This document shows, piece after piece, positions 26,324 to 33,476 of a stretch of 64,000 nucleotides of DNA. The translations under genes were made by a program, and so were the position numbers. Numbering within the stretch: position 1 is the first letter of the stretch; the number at the start of each line of letters is the position of its first letter. Source of the stretch: Hyphomicrobiaceae bacterium (GTDB lineage: Bacteria > Pseudomonadota > Alphaproteobacteria > Rhizobiales > Hyphomicrobiaceae); the NCBI GenBank assembly GCA_022844275.1, contig JALHMB010000007.1:348894-412893 (forward strand), in the 5' to 3' direction. Under the pieces are notes generated by a model, which was given only the letters and a program-made list of their open reading frames with translations, was not told where the DNA came from and did no database searches.

Positions 26324-27295
26324 TCAGGATCGCTTGGGGTCGCCGGCTGCCAGTGGATCGCGCTCCAGCACCCCTTTGATCCGCTCGGGGTCTACGGCGA
26401 TTTCGACGCCGGCGCGTTCGTTCTGGAGCTTCATCGCAACGCGTGAATCCTGCCCCTCCCAGCCGCGTCCCATTGCCTCGACCATGTCGGCATAAGCCAG
26501 ATTCGAGACACGCATGGGCACACCCAGCTCGCGCCCAAGATCCGTCGCGAGCGTCATGTCCTTCAAGGCAAGCTTGAGCGCGAAAGAAGGCGGCTCATAC
26601 TTGTTGGGCAGGAACTGGTCGACGACACGATCGAATGTGCGGCTGCGGCCGGACGCACCCGTTCGCACGGCGTCCCATAGCGCAAGCGGCTCGACGCCGC
26701 CCTTGACGCCCATGGTGAAGACCTCGGCGAGCGCCGTCTGAATGGCATAGCCGGCGCAGTTGTGCACCAACTTCGCAACCGAGCCAGCTCCGATCGCACC
26801 GATATGGCGCGCCTGATCCGCGAAGGCATCCAGCAGAACCTTGTACTCGTCGAAGCTTGCCTTGTTGCCACCGATCCAGATAGCGAGCCGGCCCGAGCGG
26901 GCGCCCGACGGGCCGCCGCTCACCGGTGCATCGAGGAAGTGGCAGCCCTTATCGGCATAGAGCGCAGCGATCTTCCGCACCATGCTCGGTGCATTCGTGG
27001 AAAGATCGAACACTGCCGCGCCTGGCTTCAGGCCACCGAGCAGTCCAGTGTCGGGCGCGGTCGTAACGGCTTCGACTTCCTTTGGGCCTGGAAGCGAGAG
27101 AAAGACCACGTCGCACGCCTCGGCAACCGCGCGTGGGCTCGCCGCCCATTGTGCGCCTTTAGCGATGAACGGATTGGCGATCTCGCGCCGGACATCGTGG
27201 ACGACGAGACCATGATTGGAGGCCTCGAGATATTTCGAGAGATTGGCGGCCATATAGGCACCCATGGTGCCGAGGCCGATGAAACCGACTTTCAT
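26324..27295 (-). CDS. beta-hydroxyacid dehydrogenase (3-hydroxyisobutyrate dehydrogenase family)
   Basis: 323 residues. The NAD(P)-binding motif is GFIGLGTMG (residues 4-12), the substrate signature is DAPVSGGPSGA (about 122-132), and the catalytic Lys is Lys175 in GSVAKLVHN. C-terminal helices follow as in 3-hydroxyisobutyrate and tartronate-semialdehyde reductases. It oxidises or reduces a small 3-hydroxy acid; the exact one is not predictable. The neighbouring upstream gene on the same strand is an SDR. Stop codon is 22 bp from the shared terminator. Confidence 0.9.
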   Translation of the reverse strand: MKVGFIGLGTMGAYMAANLSKYLEASNHGLVVHDVRREIANPFIAKGAQWAASPRAVAEACDVVFLSLPGPKEVEAVTTAPDTGLLGGLKPGAAVFDLSTNAPSMVRKIAALYADKGCHFLDAPVSGGPSGARSGRLAIWIGGNKASFDEYKVLLDAFADQARHIGAIGAGSVAKLVHNCAGYAIQTALAEVFTMGVKGGVEPLALWDAVRTGASGRSRTFDRVVDQFLPNKYEPPSFALKLALKDMTLATDLGRELGVPMRVSNLAYADMVEAMGRGWEGQDSRVAMKLQNERAGVEIAVDPERIKGVLERDPLAAGDPKRS

Positions 27296-27429
27296 TTGAG
27301 TGTCCTCCCCGATCTGCTGCCGGCTGGATGTTACCAGCTAAGCACGTCCACGGCGTCCAGGCGACAGGCGAGGCGCATGGCGACACCGCGCGGATCGCGG
27401 GGCCTTTAGGAAGGAGTGCGCCACAATTC

Positions 27430-28188
27430 CTAGAAGGCGAGACGAAGCGCGCCCCCGTCCACGGGAATAGTCGTTCCGGTGATGTAGGCGGCCTGCGGCG
27501 AGGCAAGAAATGCGATCAACGGCGCCACCTCCTCGGGTTCGCCGAAGCGGCCGGCGGGGATATTGCGCTCGATGAACGTACGGCGCGAGTCCTCTGTCGG
27601 ATGGAGGCGATTGAGGATCTGCACACTGTTGATGCGGCCGGGCGCTATGCAGTTGACTGTAATGCCGTGCGGCGCGAGGTCGGCGGCGAGCGCCTTCGAC
27701 CAGCTTTCGAGCGCCGCCTTGGCCGGCGAGGCCGCGTTGAGCGCCTTGGCGACGATCGCGCCCGTGACGTTGACGATGCGACCCCACTTCGCGGCTTTCA
27801 TGCCGGGCACGAGCGCCTCGGTGAGCTTGCGCGCCGAGCGGAAGTTCAGCGCAAAGGATTCCTCCCAGATGTCGTCTCCGGCATCGGGCGGAAGCGGGCG
27901 CGAACCACCAGCATTGTTAATCAGCACGTCGATACCACCCAGCGCGGAAAGCGCGGCCGCCGCGAGCGCCTTCGGACCGTCGGGCGCGGCTAGGTCGGCC
28001 GTGAAGATTGCCGGCGCCTCGCCGCCCTTGCCCACGATCTCATGCGACAAGGTTTCGAGTGCGCTCGCATCACGGGCAGCGATGGCGACGAAAGCGCCTT
28101 CCGCGGCCAGTGCTGCCGCCACCGCGCGACCGATCCCGGAACTGGCGCCCGTTACGAGGCAGCGGCGGCCTGAGAGTTGCAGGTCCAT
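27430..28188 (-). CDS. SDR-fold protein lacking the usual catalytic Tyr
   Basis: 252 residues from ATG 28188. The nucleotide-binding motif TGASSGIG (13-20) and NNAGG (91-95) are intact, as is the C-terminal GTTIPVDGG. In the catalytic region, where YxxxK is expected, the sequence reads NAASPAK: Lys157 is present but the Tyr position is Ala153, and the preceding segment VTGAIVAKAL has no usual catalytic Ser. Related atypical SDRs are known in bacteria; it may use other residues or be non-catalytic. A perfect 14-bp hairpin ends 9 bases before the start codon and contains the only good ribosome-binding sequence. Confidence 0.85.
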   Translation of the reverse strand: MDLQLSGRRCLVTGASSGIGRAVAAALAAEGAFVAIAARDASALETLSHEIVGKGGEAPAIFTADLAAPDGPKALAAAALSALGGIDVLINNAGGSRPLPPDAGDDIWEESFALNFRSARKLTEALVPGMKAAKWGRIVNVTGAIVAKALNAASPAKAALESWSKALAADLAPHGITVNCIAPGRINSVQILNRLHPTEDSRRTFIERNIPAGRFGEPEEVAPLIAFLASPQAAYITGTTIPVDGGALRLAF

Positions 28189-28197
28189 GATGCGAGA

Positions 28198-28231
28198 AAC
28201 TCCGGACGAAGCTTGATCTTCGTCCGGAGTT
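28198..28231 (-). promoter_or_regulatory. 14-bp hairpin covering the SDR ribosome-binding site
   Basis: AACTCCGGACGAAG (28198-28211) and its exact complement (28218-28231) flank a 6-base loop. On the minus strand the 3' arm holds GGAG, 11 bases from the SDR ATG. It could also act as a terminator for the upstream gene pair, though the T run is only TTT. Confidence 0.6.
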
Positions 28232-28279
28232 ATCCTGATACCGGCATCCGACACAAGCCGGTGACGACCACTCGGCCGA

Positions 28280-28471
28280 TCAAAGCCACCAAGGAGAAAG
28301 CACGAGGCGGGCGCGTTCTTCTTCCCAAACCTCACGATCCGCCTCGTTGTCCACCTCTCGGTTACCCGGGTTCGATAGGTCCCGCTCCAGCAAGGCATGT
28401 GCGTTCGCGGCCACCAGGCCTTCACGCCACCACGCCGCAAAGCTACGGAGCGCATCGAGCAAGCTGCTCAT
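28280..28471 (-). CDS. small conserved-type hypothetical protein
   Basis: 63 residues from the ATG at 28471, beginning MSSLLDALRSFAAWWREG and ending in LSPWWL. It is acidic in the second half (REVDNEADREVWEEERAR). No signal, membrane segment or known motif. The ATG overlaps the stop of the upstream 80-residue gene (ATGA), which indicates translational coupling and supports both genes. Function unknown. Confidence 0.6.
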   Translation of the reverse strand: MSSLLDALRSFAAWWREGLVAANAHALLERDLSNPGNREVDNEADREVWEEERARLVLSPWWL

Positions 28472-28710
28472 GCGACCGCCCCCGTTCTGCCTTCGACCGT
28501 ACCTGTTACGGCTCGCCATCCGCGTTTGCCGACCCCCTCGATATCGCGGGCTGCGCGCTGCGCCGCTTCGGCACTCGCGAAGATGTGGCCATCGAGCGCA
28601 TCGAACGCGCGCGTTGAGGAGAAGAAGCGGAACCCGCGCCCGCTCTCCTTGCGCACGACGATGCCTATGGTTTCACCCTGCGTGTCTTCCACTGTGTAGC
28701 CTTCAGACAT
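28468..28710 (-). CDS. small hypothetical protein, coupled to the next gene
   Basis: 80 residues from the ATG at 28710 (MSEGYTVEDTQGETIG); an upstream in-frame start would add 26 residues of poorer character. The pattern TQGETIGIVVRKESGRGFRFF, then FDALDGHIFASAEAAQRAARD looks like a compact beta-alpha protein seen as a hypothetical in Hyphomicrobiales. It is preceded by a hairpin (28779-28801) and a tiny Cys-rich ORF (28811-28891) on the same strand and overlaps the next gene by 4 bp. Function unknown. Confidence 0.62.
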   Translation of the reverse strand: MSEGYTVEDTQGETIGIVVRKESGRGFRFFSSTRAFDALDGHIFASAEAAQRAARDIEGVGKRGWRAVTGTVEGRTGAVA

Positions 28711-28778
28711 AGCTCTACCGTTCGCCGCGATAGCGGCGCCTCTGCTGTTCGGACTGTCGAATTGGATGTTGCGGATCA

Positions 28779-28801
28779 TGCCCCGCACGATGGGCGGGGC
28801 A
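28779..28801 (-). promoter_or_regulatory. GC-rich hairpin downstream of the Cys-rich mini-ORF
   Basis: TGCCCCGC (28779-28786) and GCGGGGCA (28794-28801) form a perfect 8-bp stem with a 7-base loop. On the minus strand it starts 9 bases after the mini-ORF stop and lies about 70 bases ahead of the next gene. There is no T tract. The position fits an attenuation or translation-control element. The remaining part of 28711-29067 shows only another GC-rich dyad (CGGCCCC/GGGGCCG near 28990) and no convincing gene. Confidence 0.45.
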
Positions 28802-28810
28802 GCACTTGCC

Positions 28811-28891
28811 TCAGCAACAACAGCAGCGGTCGCAGCACACGCTGCGTACGGCAGTCTTGTGTGCGCTCATTGCACTCGGCAGTTTGATCAT
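28811..28891 (-). CDS. 26-residue Cys-rich mini-ORF, possible leader peptide
   Basis: ATG at 28891 is preceded by a strong ribosome site (AGAAGGAG, 7 bases before the ATG). The peptide begins MIKLPSAMSAHK and ends VCCDRCCCC directly before TGA, so six of its last eight residues are Cys. A GC-rich hairpin follows within 10 bases, then two coupled small genes. This layout resembles leader peptides whose translation senses an amino acid or a metal. Too short for coding statistics, so the call rests on the ribosome site, Cys run and hairpin. Confidence 0.4.
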   Translation of the reverse strand: MIKLPSAMSAHKTAVRSVCCDRCCCC

Positions 28892-29067
28892 CTCAGAGCT
28901 CCTTCTGATCAGGAGTTCGCAAGCGCCGCTCGCGAAACCTTAGCGTTTGATGACGCGGCGCAAGTCTCTTGGCCCCAAATCACCGCGGCCGGCCCCTGCA
29001 GGGGGCCGACACTGCCAATGTAGGGAGTTTCCGTCCTCAGCCAACGAAGTGTTTCTCAGATGCTTAT

Positions 29068-30396
29068 TCAATCCGAGAAATACTTGTTCGGCGGGCGCGG
29101 CAGGCCGAGGTTTTCGCGCAACGTGCGCCCCTCGTACTCGCGACGGAAGATGCCGCGCCGCTGCAGCTCCGGAACAACCCGATCGACGAAGTCGTCGATC
29201 CCGGCCGGCAGATAGGGGAACATGATGTTGAAACCGTCGCTGCCGTCCTCGACGAGCCACTGCTCCATTTCATCGGCAATGGTCTTGGGCGTCCCCACGA
29301 ACGACAGGCCCGCATAGCCGCCAAAGCGCTGCGCAAGCTGTCGAACAGTGAGGTTCTCGCGCCGTGCCAACGCAATAGCGCGCTCGCGGCCACTCTTGCT
29401 CTGATTCGTTTCCGGAATGTCCGGCAGAGGGCCGTCGGGATCGAACGTCGAGGCATCGTACCCGAGCGAAATGGAAAGTGAGGCGATCGCGCTCTCGTAG
29501 TGCACGAGGCTGTCGAGGTGGGCCCGCTTGGCCCGCGCCTCCTCGACCGTCTCCCCGACGACGACCAGCGCGCCGGGGAGTATCTTCAGGTGATCGCGTG
29601 ACCGTCCGAGCTTATCCATGCGACCTTTGACATCGGCATAGAAACTCTTGCCGCCCGCGAGATTACCCGGCGCCGCGAATATGACTTCGGCCGTCTCGGC
29701 AGCGAGCTGACGGCCGGCCTCGGACGCGCCAGCCTGCACGATCACCGGCCAACCCTGGATCGGGCGTGCCACATTGAGCGGCCCGCGCACAGAGAAGTGC
29801 GGCCCCTTGTGATTGAGCACGTGCATTTTCTCGGGATCGAAATAAATGCCGCTTTCGACGTCGCGGATGAAGGCGTCGTCCGCCCAGCTATCCCAGAGCC
29901 CGGTCACCACGTCAACGAACTCGCGCCCGCGATCGTAGCGCTCGCCGTGCTCGACGTGCTCCTCGAGCCCGAAATTCAGTGCCGCGTCCGGGTTCGAGGT
30001 CGTGACGACATTCCAGCCGGCGCGTCCTCCGCTCAGGTGATCGAGCGCCGCGAAGCGCCGTGCGACGTGATACGGCTGATCGAAGGTGGTGGACGCGGTC
30101 GCGATGAGTCCGAGCCGCTCGGTGACGACGGCGAGCGCCGGCAGTAGCGTCGGAGGATCGAACGATGTGACCGTCGCGCTGCGCTTCAGTGCCTCCATCG
30201 GCATGTTGAGCACAGCCAGGTGATCGGCCATGAAGAAGGCGTCGAACTTCCCCTGCTCGAGCTTCTGGGCGAAGCGCTTCAGGTGCGTGAAGTTGAAATT
30301 CGCATCGGGCGAGCCGCCGGGATAGCGCCAGGCTGCCGTATGGATGCTGACCGGTCTCATGAACGCACCGAGTCGCATCTGTCGCAAACTGCTCAT
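29068..30396 (-). CDS. NtaA/SnaA/DszA-family FMN-dependent monooxygenase
   Basis: 442 residues from the ATG at 30396, which follows TGAGGCGAAC. The sequence has the luciferase-like TIM barrel of the nitrilotriacetate monooxygenase component A family: AAWRYPGGSPDANFNFTHLKRFAQKLE, FDAFFMADHLAVLN, GRAGWNVVTTSNPDAALNFG, VIVQAGASEAGRQLAAETAEVIFAA and the C-terminal GTPKTIADEMEQWLVEDGSDGFNI. It needs reduced FMN from a separate reductase, which is not adjacent. Substrates in this family include chelators, organosulfur compounds and antibiotics; this one is not predictable. It is divergent from the HExxH gene. Confidence 0.9.
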   Translation of the reverse strand: MSSLRQMRLGAFMRPVSIHTAAWRYPGGSPDANFNFTHLKRFAQKLEQGKFDAFFMADHLAVLNMPMEALKRSATVTSFDPPTLLPALAVVTERLGLIATASTTFDQPYHVARRFAALDHLSGGRAGWNVVTTSNPDAALNFGLEEHVEHGERYDRGREFVDVVTGLWDSWADDAFIRDVESGIYFDPEKMHVLNHKGPHFSVRGPLNVARPIQGWPVIVQAGASEAGRQLAAETAEVIFAAPGNLAGGKSFYADVKGRMDKLGRSRDHLKILPGALVVVGETVEEARAKRAHLDSLVHYESAIASLSISLGYDASTFDPDGPLPDIPETNQSKSGRERAIALARRENLTVRQLAQRFGGYAGLSFVGTPKTIADEMEQWLVEDGSDGFNIMFPYLPAGIDDFVDRVVPELQRRGIFRREYEGRTLRENLGLPRPPNKYFSD

Positions 30397-30707
30397 GTTC
30401 GCCTCATAGTTTGCATTGATTTTGGGCCGCATTGCCTGCGCGGCCGCACTTGTTCATTCCAACTATCTGCCGCACATTCACCGAAGCAAATCACAAAAAT
30501 AGGAAGTTAAAACTGAGCGCTGCGACCCACGAGTAGACTTTCCCAATAGCCGACTATTCATTGGAAATGCATTCAAACGCTTCGCGCCGCCGCAGAATGC
30601 CGAACTCGTTTCAACCGCTTTGACGAGCAGATCACGTTGCATTGATGCTGACGCGCTTCGATGCGCGAACATTAAGCCGTCGCAACGGGCAAAAAGGAGC
30701 AGCCCCT
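30397..30707. other. divergent intergenic region (311 bp)
   Basis: This stretch between the monooxygenase and the HExxH protein genes is clearly more AT-rich than its surroundings, particularly 30460-30580. It must hold promoters for both directions. A near-palindrome centred on ATGCAT (GGAAATGCATTC, about 30559-30570) could be an operator, but no convincing -35/-10 pair or known box is recognised. Confidence 0.4.
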
Positions 30708-31415
30708 ATGCGCTCAATACCATTTAACGCTTTCATTGCTTCATCGCTGATCTGCGCCGCGATGGCCTTTTTGCCAGTCCCGACGATTGCACGCGATACA
30801 TGCATCGCCGCCGACATCGATATCGAGGTCTCGGCGGCGACACGGCGCGAGCGCGAGCTCGTCTGTGCCGGCGCACAGCAAGCGCTGGATCTCCTCGCGC
30901 TCTGCGGAATTCGGCCGCGTGAGACCATCGACGTTAGGATCCGCCCCGAGGTTCGCCACCCGCTCGCCGGGCTGATCTTCGGCTACTACGATCTCGGAGA
31001 GAGGCGCATCACCATTGCATCACTCGATGGCCTTCCCGGCCTGATGGACGGCACGCCTTATGCCGGGCTACCGCCCACCGACTTCTACAAAAGCCTTGTC
31101 GTGCATGAGGTCGTCCACAGCGTCATGCATCAGAACTTGGGCGCCGGTGTGCATACCCAAGCCTCCTACGAGTACCCAGCATACGCGCTTCAGATCGCGT
31201 CCCTGCCAGGCGCTGCCCGTGAGCAGTTCATGAAATCGTTCGACAGTGAGCGCCTCGAACGACCGATCCCGTTGAACGACACTATTCTCTCGTTCGCTCC
31301 CTATTTATTCGCAGCCCGCGCCTACAATCATTTCATCACGTCAGCGGATGGTTGCCTCCTCCTGCGCGAGGCACTGCAAGGTGAAATCGATATTCCGTCA
31401 GACGCCGCTCGCTGA
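30708..31415 (+). CDS. exported HExxH-motif protein (DUF6639-like)
   Basis: 235 residues from the ATG at 30708, which follows AAAAAGGAGCAGCCCCT; an earlier in-frame start would precede the signal peptide by 22 residues. Signal peptide about 1-29 (FIASSLICAAMAFLPVPTIA). The mature protein has SLVVHEVVHSVMHQN with HEVVH at residues 133-137, a zincin-type metal motif, then ASYEYPAYALQIASL. Four or more Cys suggest disulfides. It looks like a periplasmic metalloprotease or an inactive relative; the DUF6639 link is from memory of the motif context and is tentative. Confidence 0.7.
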   Translation: MRSIPFNAFIASSLICAAMAFLPVPTIARDTCIAADIDIEVSAATRRERELVCAGAQQALDLLALCGIRPRETIDVRIRPEVRHPLAGLIFGYYDLGERRITIASLDGLPGLMDGTPYAGLPPTDFYKSLVVHEVVHSVMHQNLGAGVHTQASYEYPAYALQIASLPGAAREQFMKSFDSERLERPIPLNDTILSFAPYLFAARAYNHFITSADGCLLLREALQGEIDIPSDAAR

Positions 31416-31622
31416 GCGCGCGCGACCGCCGTCAATCTCAGTCGACATAGACTTTAGTAGTGCGCAGCAGTTTCACTGCACCGCACAATTTCTCCGTCGT
31501 TTTAATTGCGGGTGAGTTCTCCTCAGGCGCGGCCTCCGAGCCTTGCATGTGGCATACCAGCGTGCCATGCTTTCCCCAACAACGAGCGTCGGCAATGACC
31601 GACCCATTTCTGGAGGAAGCCC

Positions 31623-32759
31623 ATGACGAAGACTACGGAGTCAACGCGCGTCAATCGACGCCGCTTTCTAAAAGGCGGCGCGCTCGCCGCTGCGGCTGCG
31701 GCCGGCACGGTGTCCATGCCGAACGTCTCGCGCGCTCAGACCGCGACCCTGAAGATGCAGGGCTCTTGGGGAGCAAAAGACGTCTTCAATGAGATGGCGC
31801 AGGATTATGTGGAGCGCGTCAACAAGATGGCCGGTGGCCGTCTCAAGATCGACTATCTCGTCGGCGGCGCGGTGGTGCATCCTTTCCAGGTGTTCGACGG
31901 CGTGCACGGCGGCCAGATCGACGCCGCTCACACGGTGCCCGTCTACTGGTACGGAAAGCACAAGGCAGCCTCGCTGTTCGGCACCGGCCCGGTGTTCGGC
32001 TTCAATGCCAACGAAGGTCTCGGCTGGATCTATAACGGCGGCGGCAAGGAGCTTTACGAGGAGTTGCAGACGCAGATCCTCAAGGTCAACATCAAGAGCT
32101 TCTTCGCGATGCCGATGCCGACCCAGCCGCTCGGCTGGTTCAAGAAGCCGATCACCTCTGTGAGCCAGCTCAAGGGCCTCAAGTATCGCACCGTCGGCCT
32201 CGCCGCGGACCTATTCCAGGCACTGGGCTCGTCGGTCGCGCAGCTTCCCGGCGGCGAGATCGTACCGGCTATGGAGCGCGGCGTTATTGAAGGCTTCGAG
32301 TTCAACAACCCGACCTCGGACCGTCGCTTCGGCGCGCAGGACGTCGCCAAGAACTATATGCTCGGCAGCCACCACCAGGCGACCGAGTACTTCGAGATCA
32401 TGATCAACCGCGGCAAGTTCAATGCGCTGCCGGATGAGCAGAAGGCGATCCTGCAGTACGCCGCCGAGGCTGTTTCCTCCGCCAACGAGTGGAAGGCGAT
32501 GGACTACTACTCGAAGGATCTGCAGGAGCTCATCAGCAAAGACAAGGTCAACGTCATTCGCACGCCGAAGGACGTCTTCGAGGCGCAGATCAAGGCCTGG
32601 GACGGCCTCGCCGCGCAGCTCGCGCAGGACCCCTTCATGAAGAAGGTGATGGATTCGCAGAAGGAATGGGTGCGTCGCGTGGTCTACTACAACATGACCA
32701 ACGCAACGGATTTCAAGGGCGCCTTCGAGCACCACTTCCCGGGCGTGCTGAAGATCTAA
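31623..32759 (+). CDS. TRAP transporter substrate-binding protein (DctP family)
   Basis: 378 residues with a twin-arginine export signal (NRRRFLKGG followed by an Ala-rich hydrophobic run to about residue 38). The mature part is a DctP-fold binding protein: VNKMAGGRLKIDYLVGGAVV, SVSQLKGLKYRTVGLAADLF and FNALPDEQKAILQYAA. It captures an organic acid or related anion in the periplasm for the sodium- or proton-driven TRAP permease encoded next. Start follows TGGAGGAAGCCC. A hairpin with a T run separates it from the permease genes, suggesting the binding protein is made in excess. Confidence 0.93.
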   Translation: MTKTTESTRVNRRRFLKGGALAAAAAAGTVSMPNVSRAQTATLKMQGSWGAKDVFNEMAQDYVERVNKMAGGRLKIDYLVGGAVVHPFQVFDGVHGGQIDAAHTVPVYWYGKHKAASLFGTGPVFGFNANEGLGWIYNGGGKELYEELQTQILKVNIKSFFAMPMPTQPLGWFKKPITSVSQLKGLKYRTVGLAADLFQALGSSVAQLPGGEIVPAMERGVIEGFEFNNPTSDRRFGAQDVAKNYMLGSHHQATEYFEIMINRGKFNALPDEQKAILQYAAEAVSSANEWKAMDYYSKDLQELISKDKVNVIRTPKDVFEAQIKAWDGLAAQLAQDPFMKKVMDSQKEWVRRVVYYNMTNATDFKGAFEHHFPGVLKI

Positions 32760-32787
32760 ATCTCATCGGCACTCGATGCCTGGAAGT

Positions 32788-32822
32788 ATCGGGCGGCGCA
32801 TATTCACGCCGCCCGATGTTTT
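32788..32822 (+). terminator. attenuating terminator between TRAP binding protein and permeases
   Basis: ATCGGGCGGCG (32788-32798) pairs perfectly with CGCCGCCCGAT (32807-32817), followed by GTTTT. It lies 28 bases after the binding-protein stop and 43 bases before the small permease start. Partial read-through would give lower permease expression. Confidence 0.8.
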
Positions 32823-32865
32823 GACCGGAGCAGGTCATGCGAAGCTCGTCGCGGATGAATCCGAC

Positions 32866-33474
32866 ATGAAAAACTTTCTCTTCTTCATCGACTCACTGAG
32901 CACCTGGGTCGGAAAGTCCTTCGCATGGCTGATCATGGTCCTCACGCTCGGCGTGAGCTACGAGGTGCTTGTGCGCTACGCATTCCGCGCCCCGACGACG
33001 TGGGCCTTCGATTTCAGCTACATCAACTACGGCGCCATGTTCCTGATGGCCGGCGCCTACACGCTCTCGCGCGGCGGACATGTGCGCGCCGACGTCCTCT
33101 ACAGATTTTTCTCGCCGCGCAAACAGGCGAGCTTGGATCTCGTGCTTTACATCATCTTCTTCCTGCCGGCGGTTATCGCACTGATCTACTCGGGCTGGAA
33201 CTACGCCGCCACGTCGATCCGCTTCAAGGAGGTCAGCATCTTCAGCCCCGCCGGCATCCCGATCTTTCCGCTAAAGGCGCTGATCCCGGCTACGGGCGTC
33301 TTCCTGCTTCTGCAGGGCATCGCCGAGATCATTCGCTGCATCATCTGCATTCGAGAGGGAAGCTGGCCGCAACGTCTGCATGACGTGGAAGAGACGGAGA
33401 GCATTGTCATCCGCGAGCTTCAGCACCAGGAACAACAGGGGCAAACGCCTCAAAACTCGGGCAGGGGAGCCTGA
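32866..33474 (+). CDS. TRAP transporter small permease (DctQ family)
   Basis: 202 residues from the ATG at 32866. Four membrane segments: near 15-35 (FAWLIMVLTLGVSYEVLVRY), 50-70, 95-115 (LVLYIIFFLPAVIALIYSGW) and 145-165 (PATGVFLLLQGIAEIIRCII). The central region AFDFSYINYGAMFLMAGAY and the basic loop match DctQ. It pairs with the large permease gene starting 2 bp after its stop. Confidence 0.92.
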   Translation: MKNFLFFIDSLSTWVGKSFAWLIMVLTLGVSYEVLVRYAFRAPTTWAFDFSYINYGAMFLMAGAYTLSRGGHVRADVLYRFFSPRKQASLDLVLYIIFFLPAVIALIYSGWNYAATSIRFKEVSIFSPAGIPIFPLKALIPATGVFLLLQGIAEIIRCIICIREGSWPQRLHDVEETESIVIRELQHQEQQGQTPQNSGRGA

Positions 33475-33476
33475 GC

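Noticed and set aside
28766..29023. Plus-strand 85-codon frame in the leader region
   Set aside because: It is antisense to the Cys-rich mini-ORF and hairpin, has no ribosome site and no recognisable protein features.
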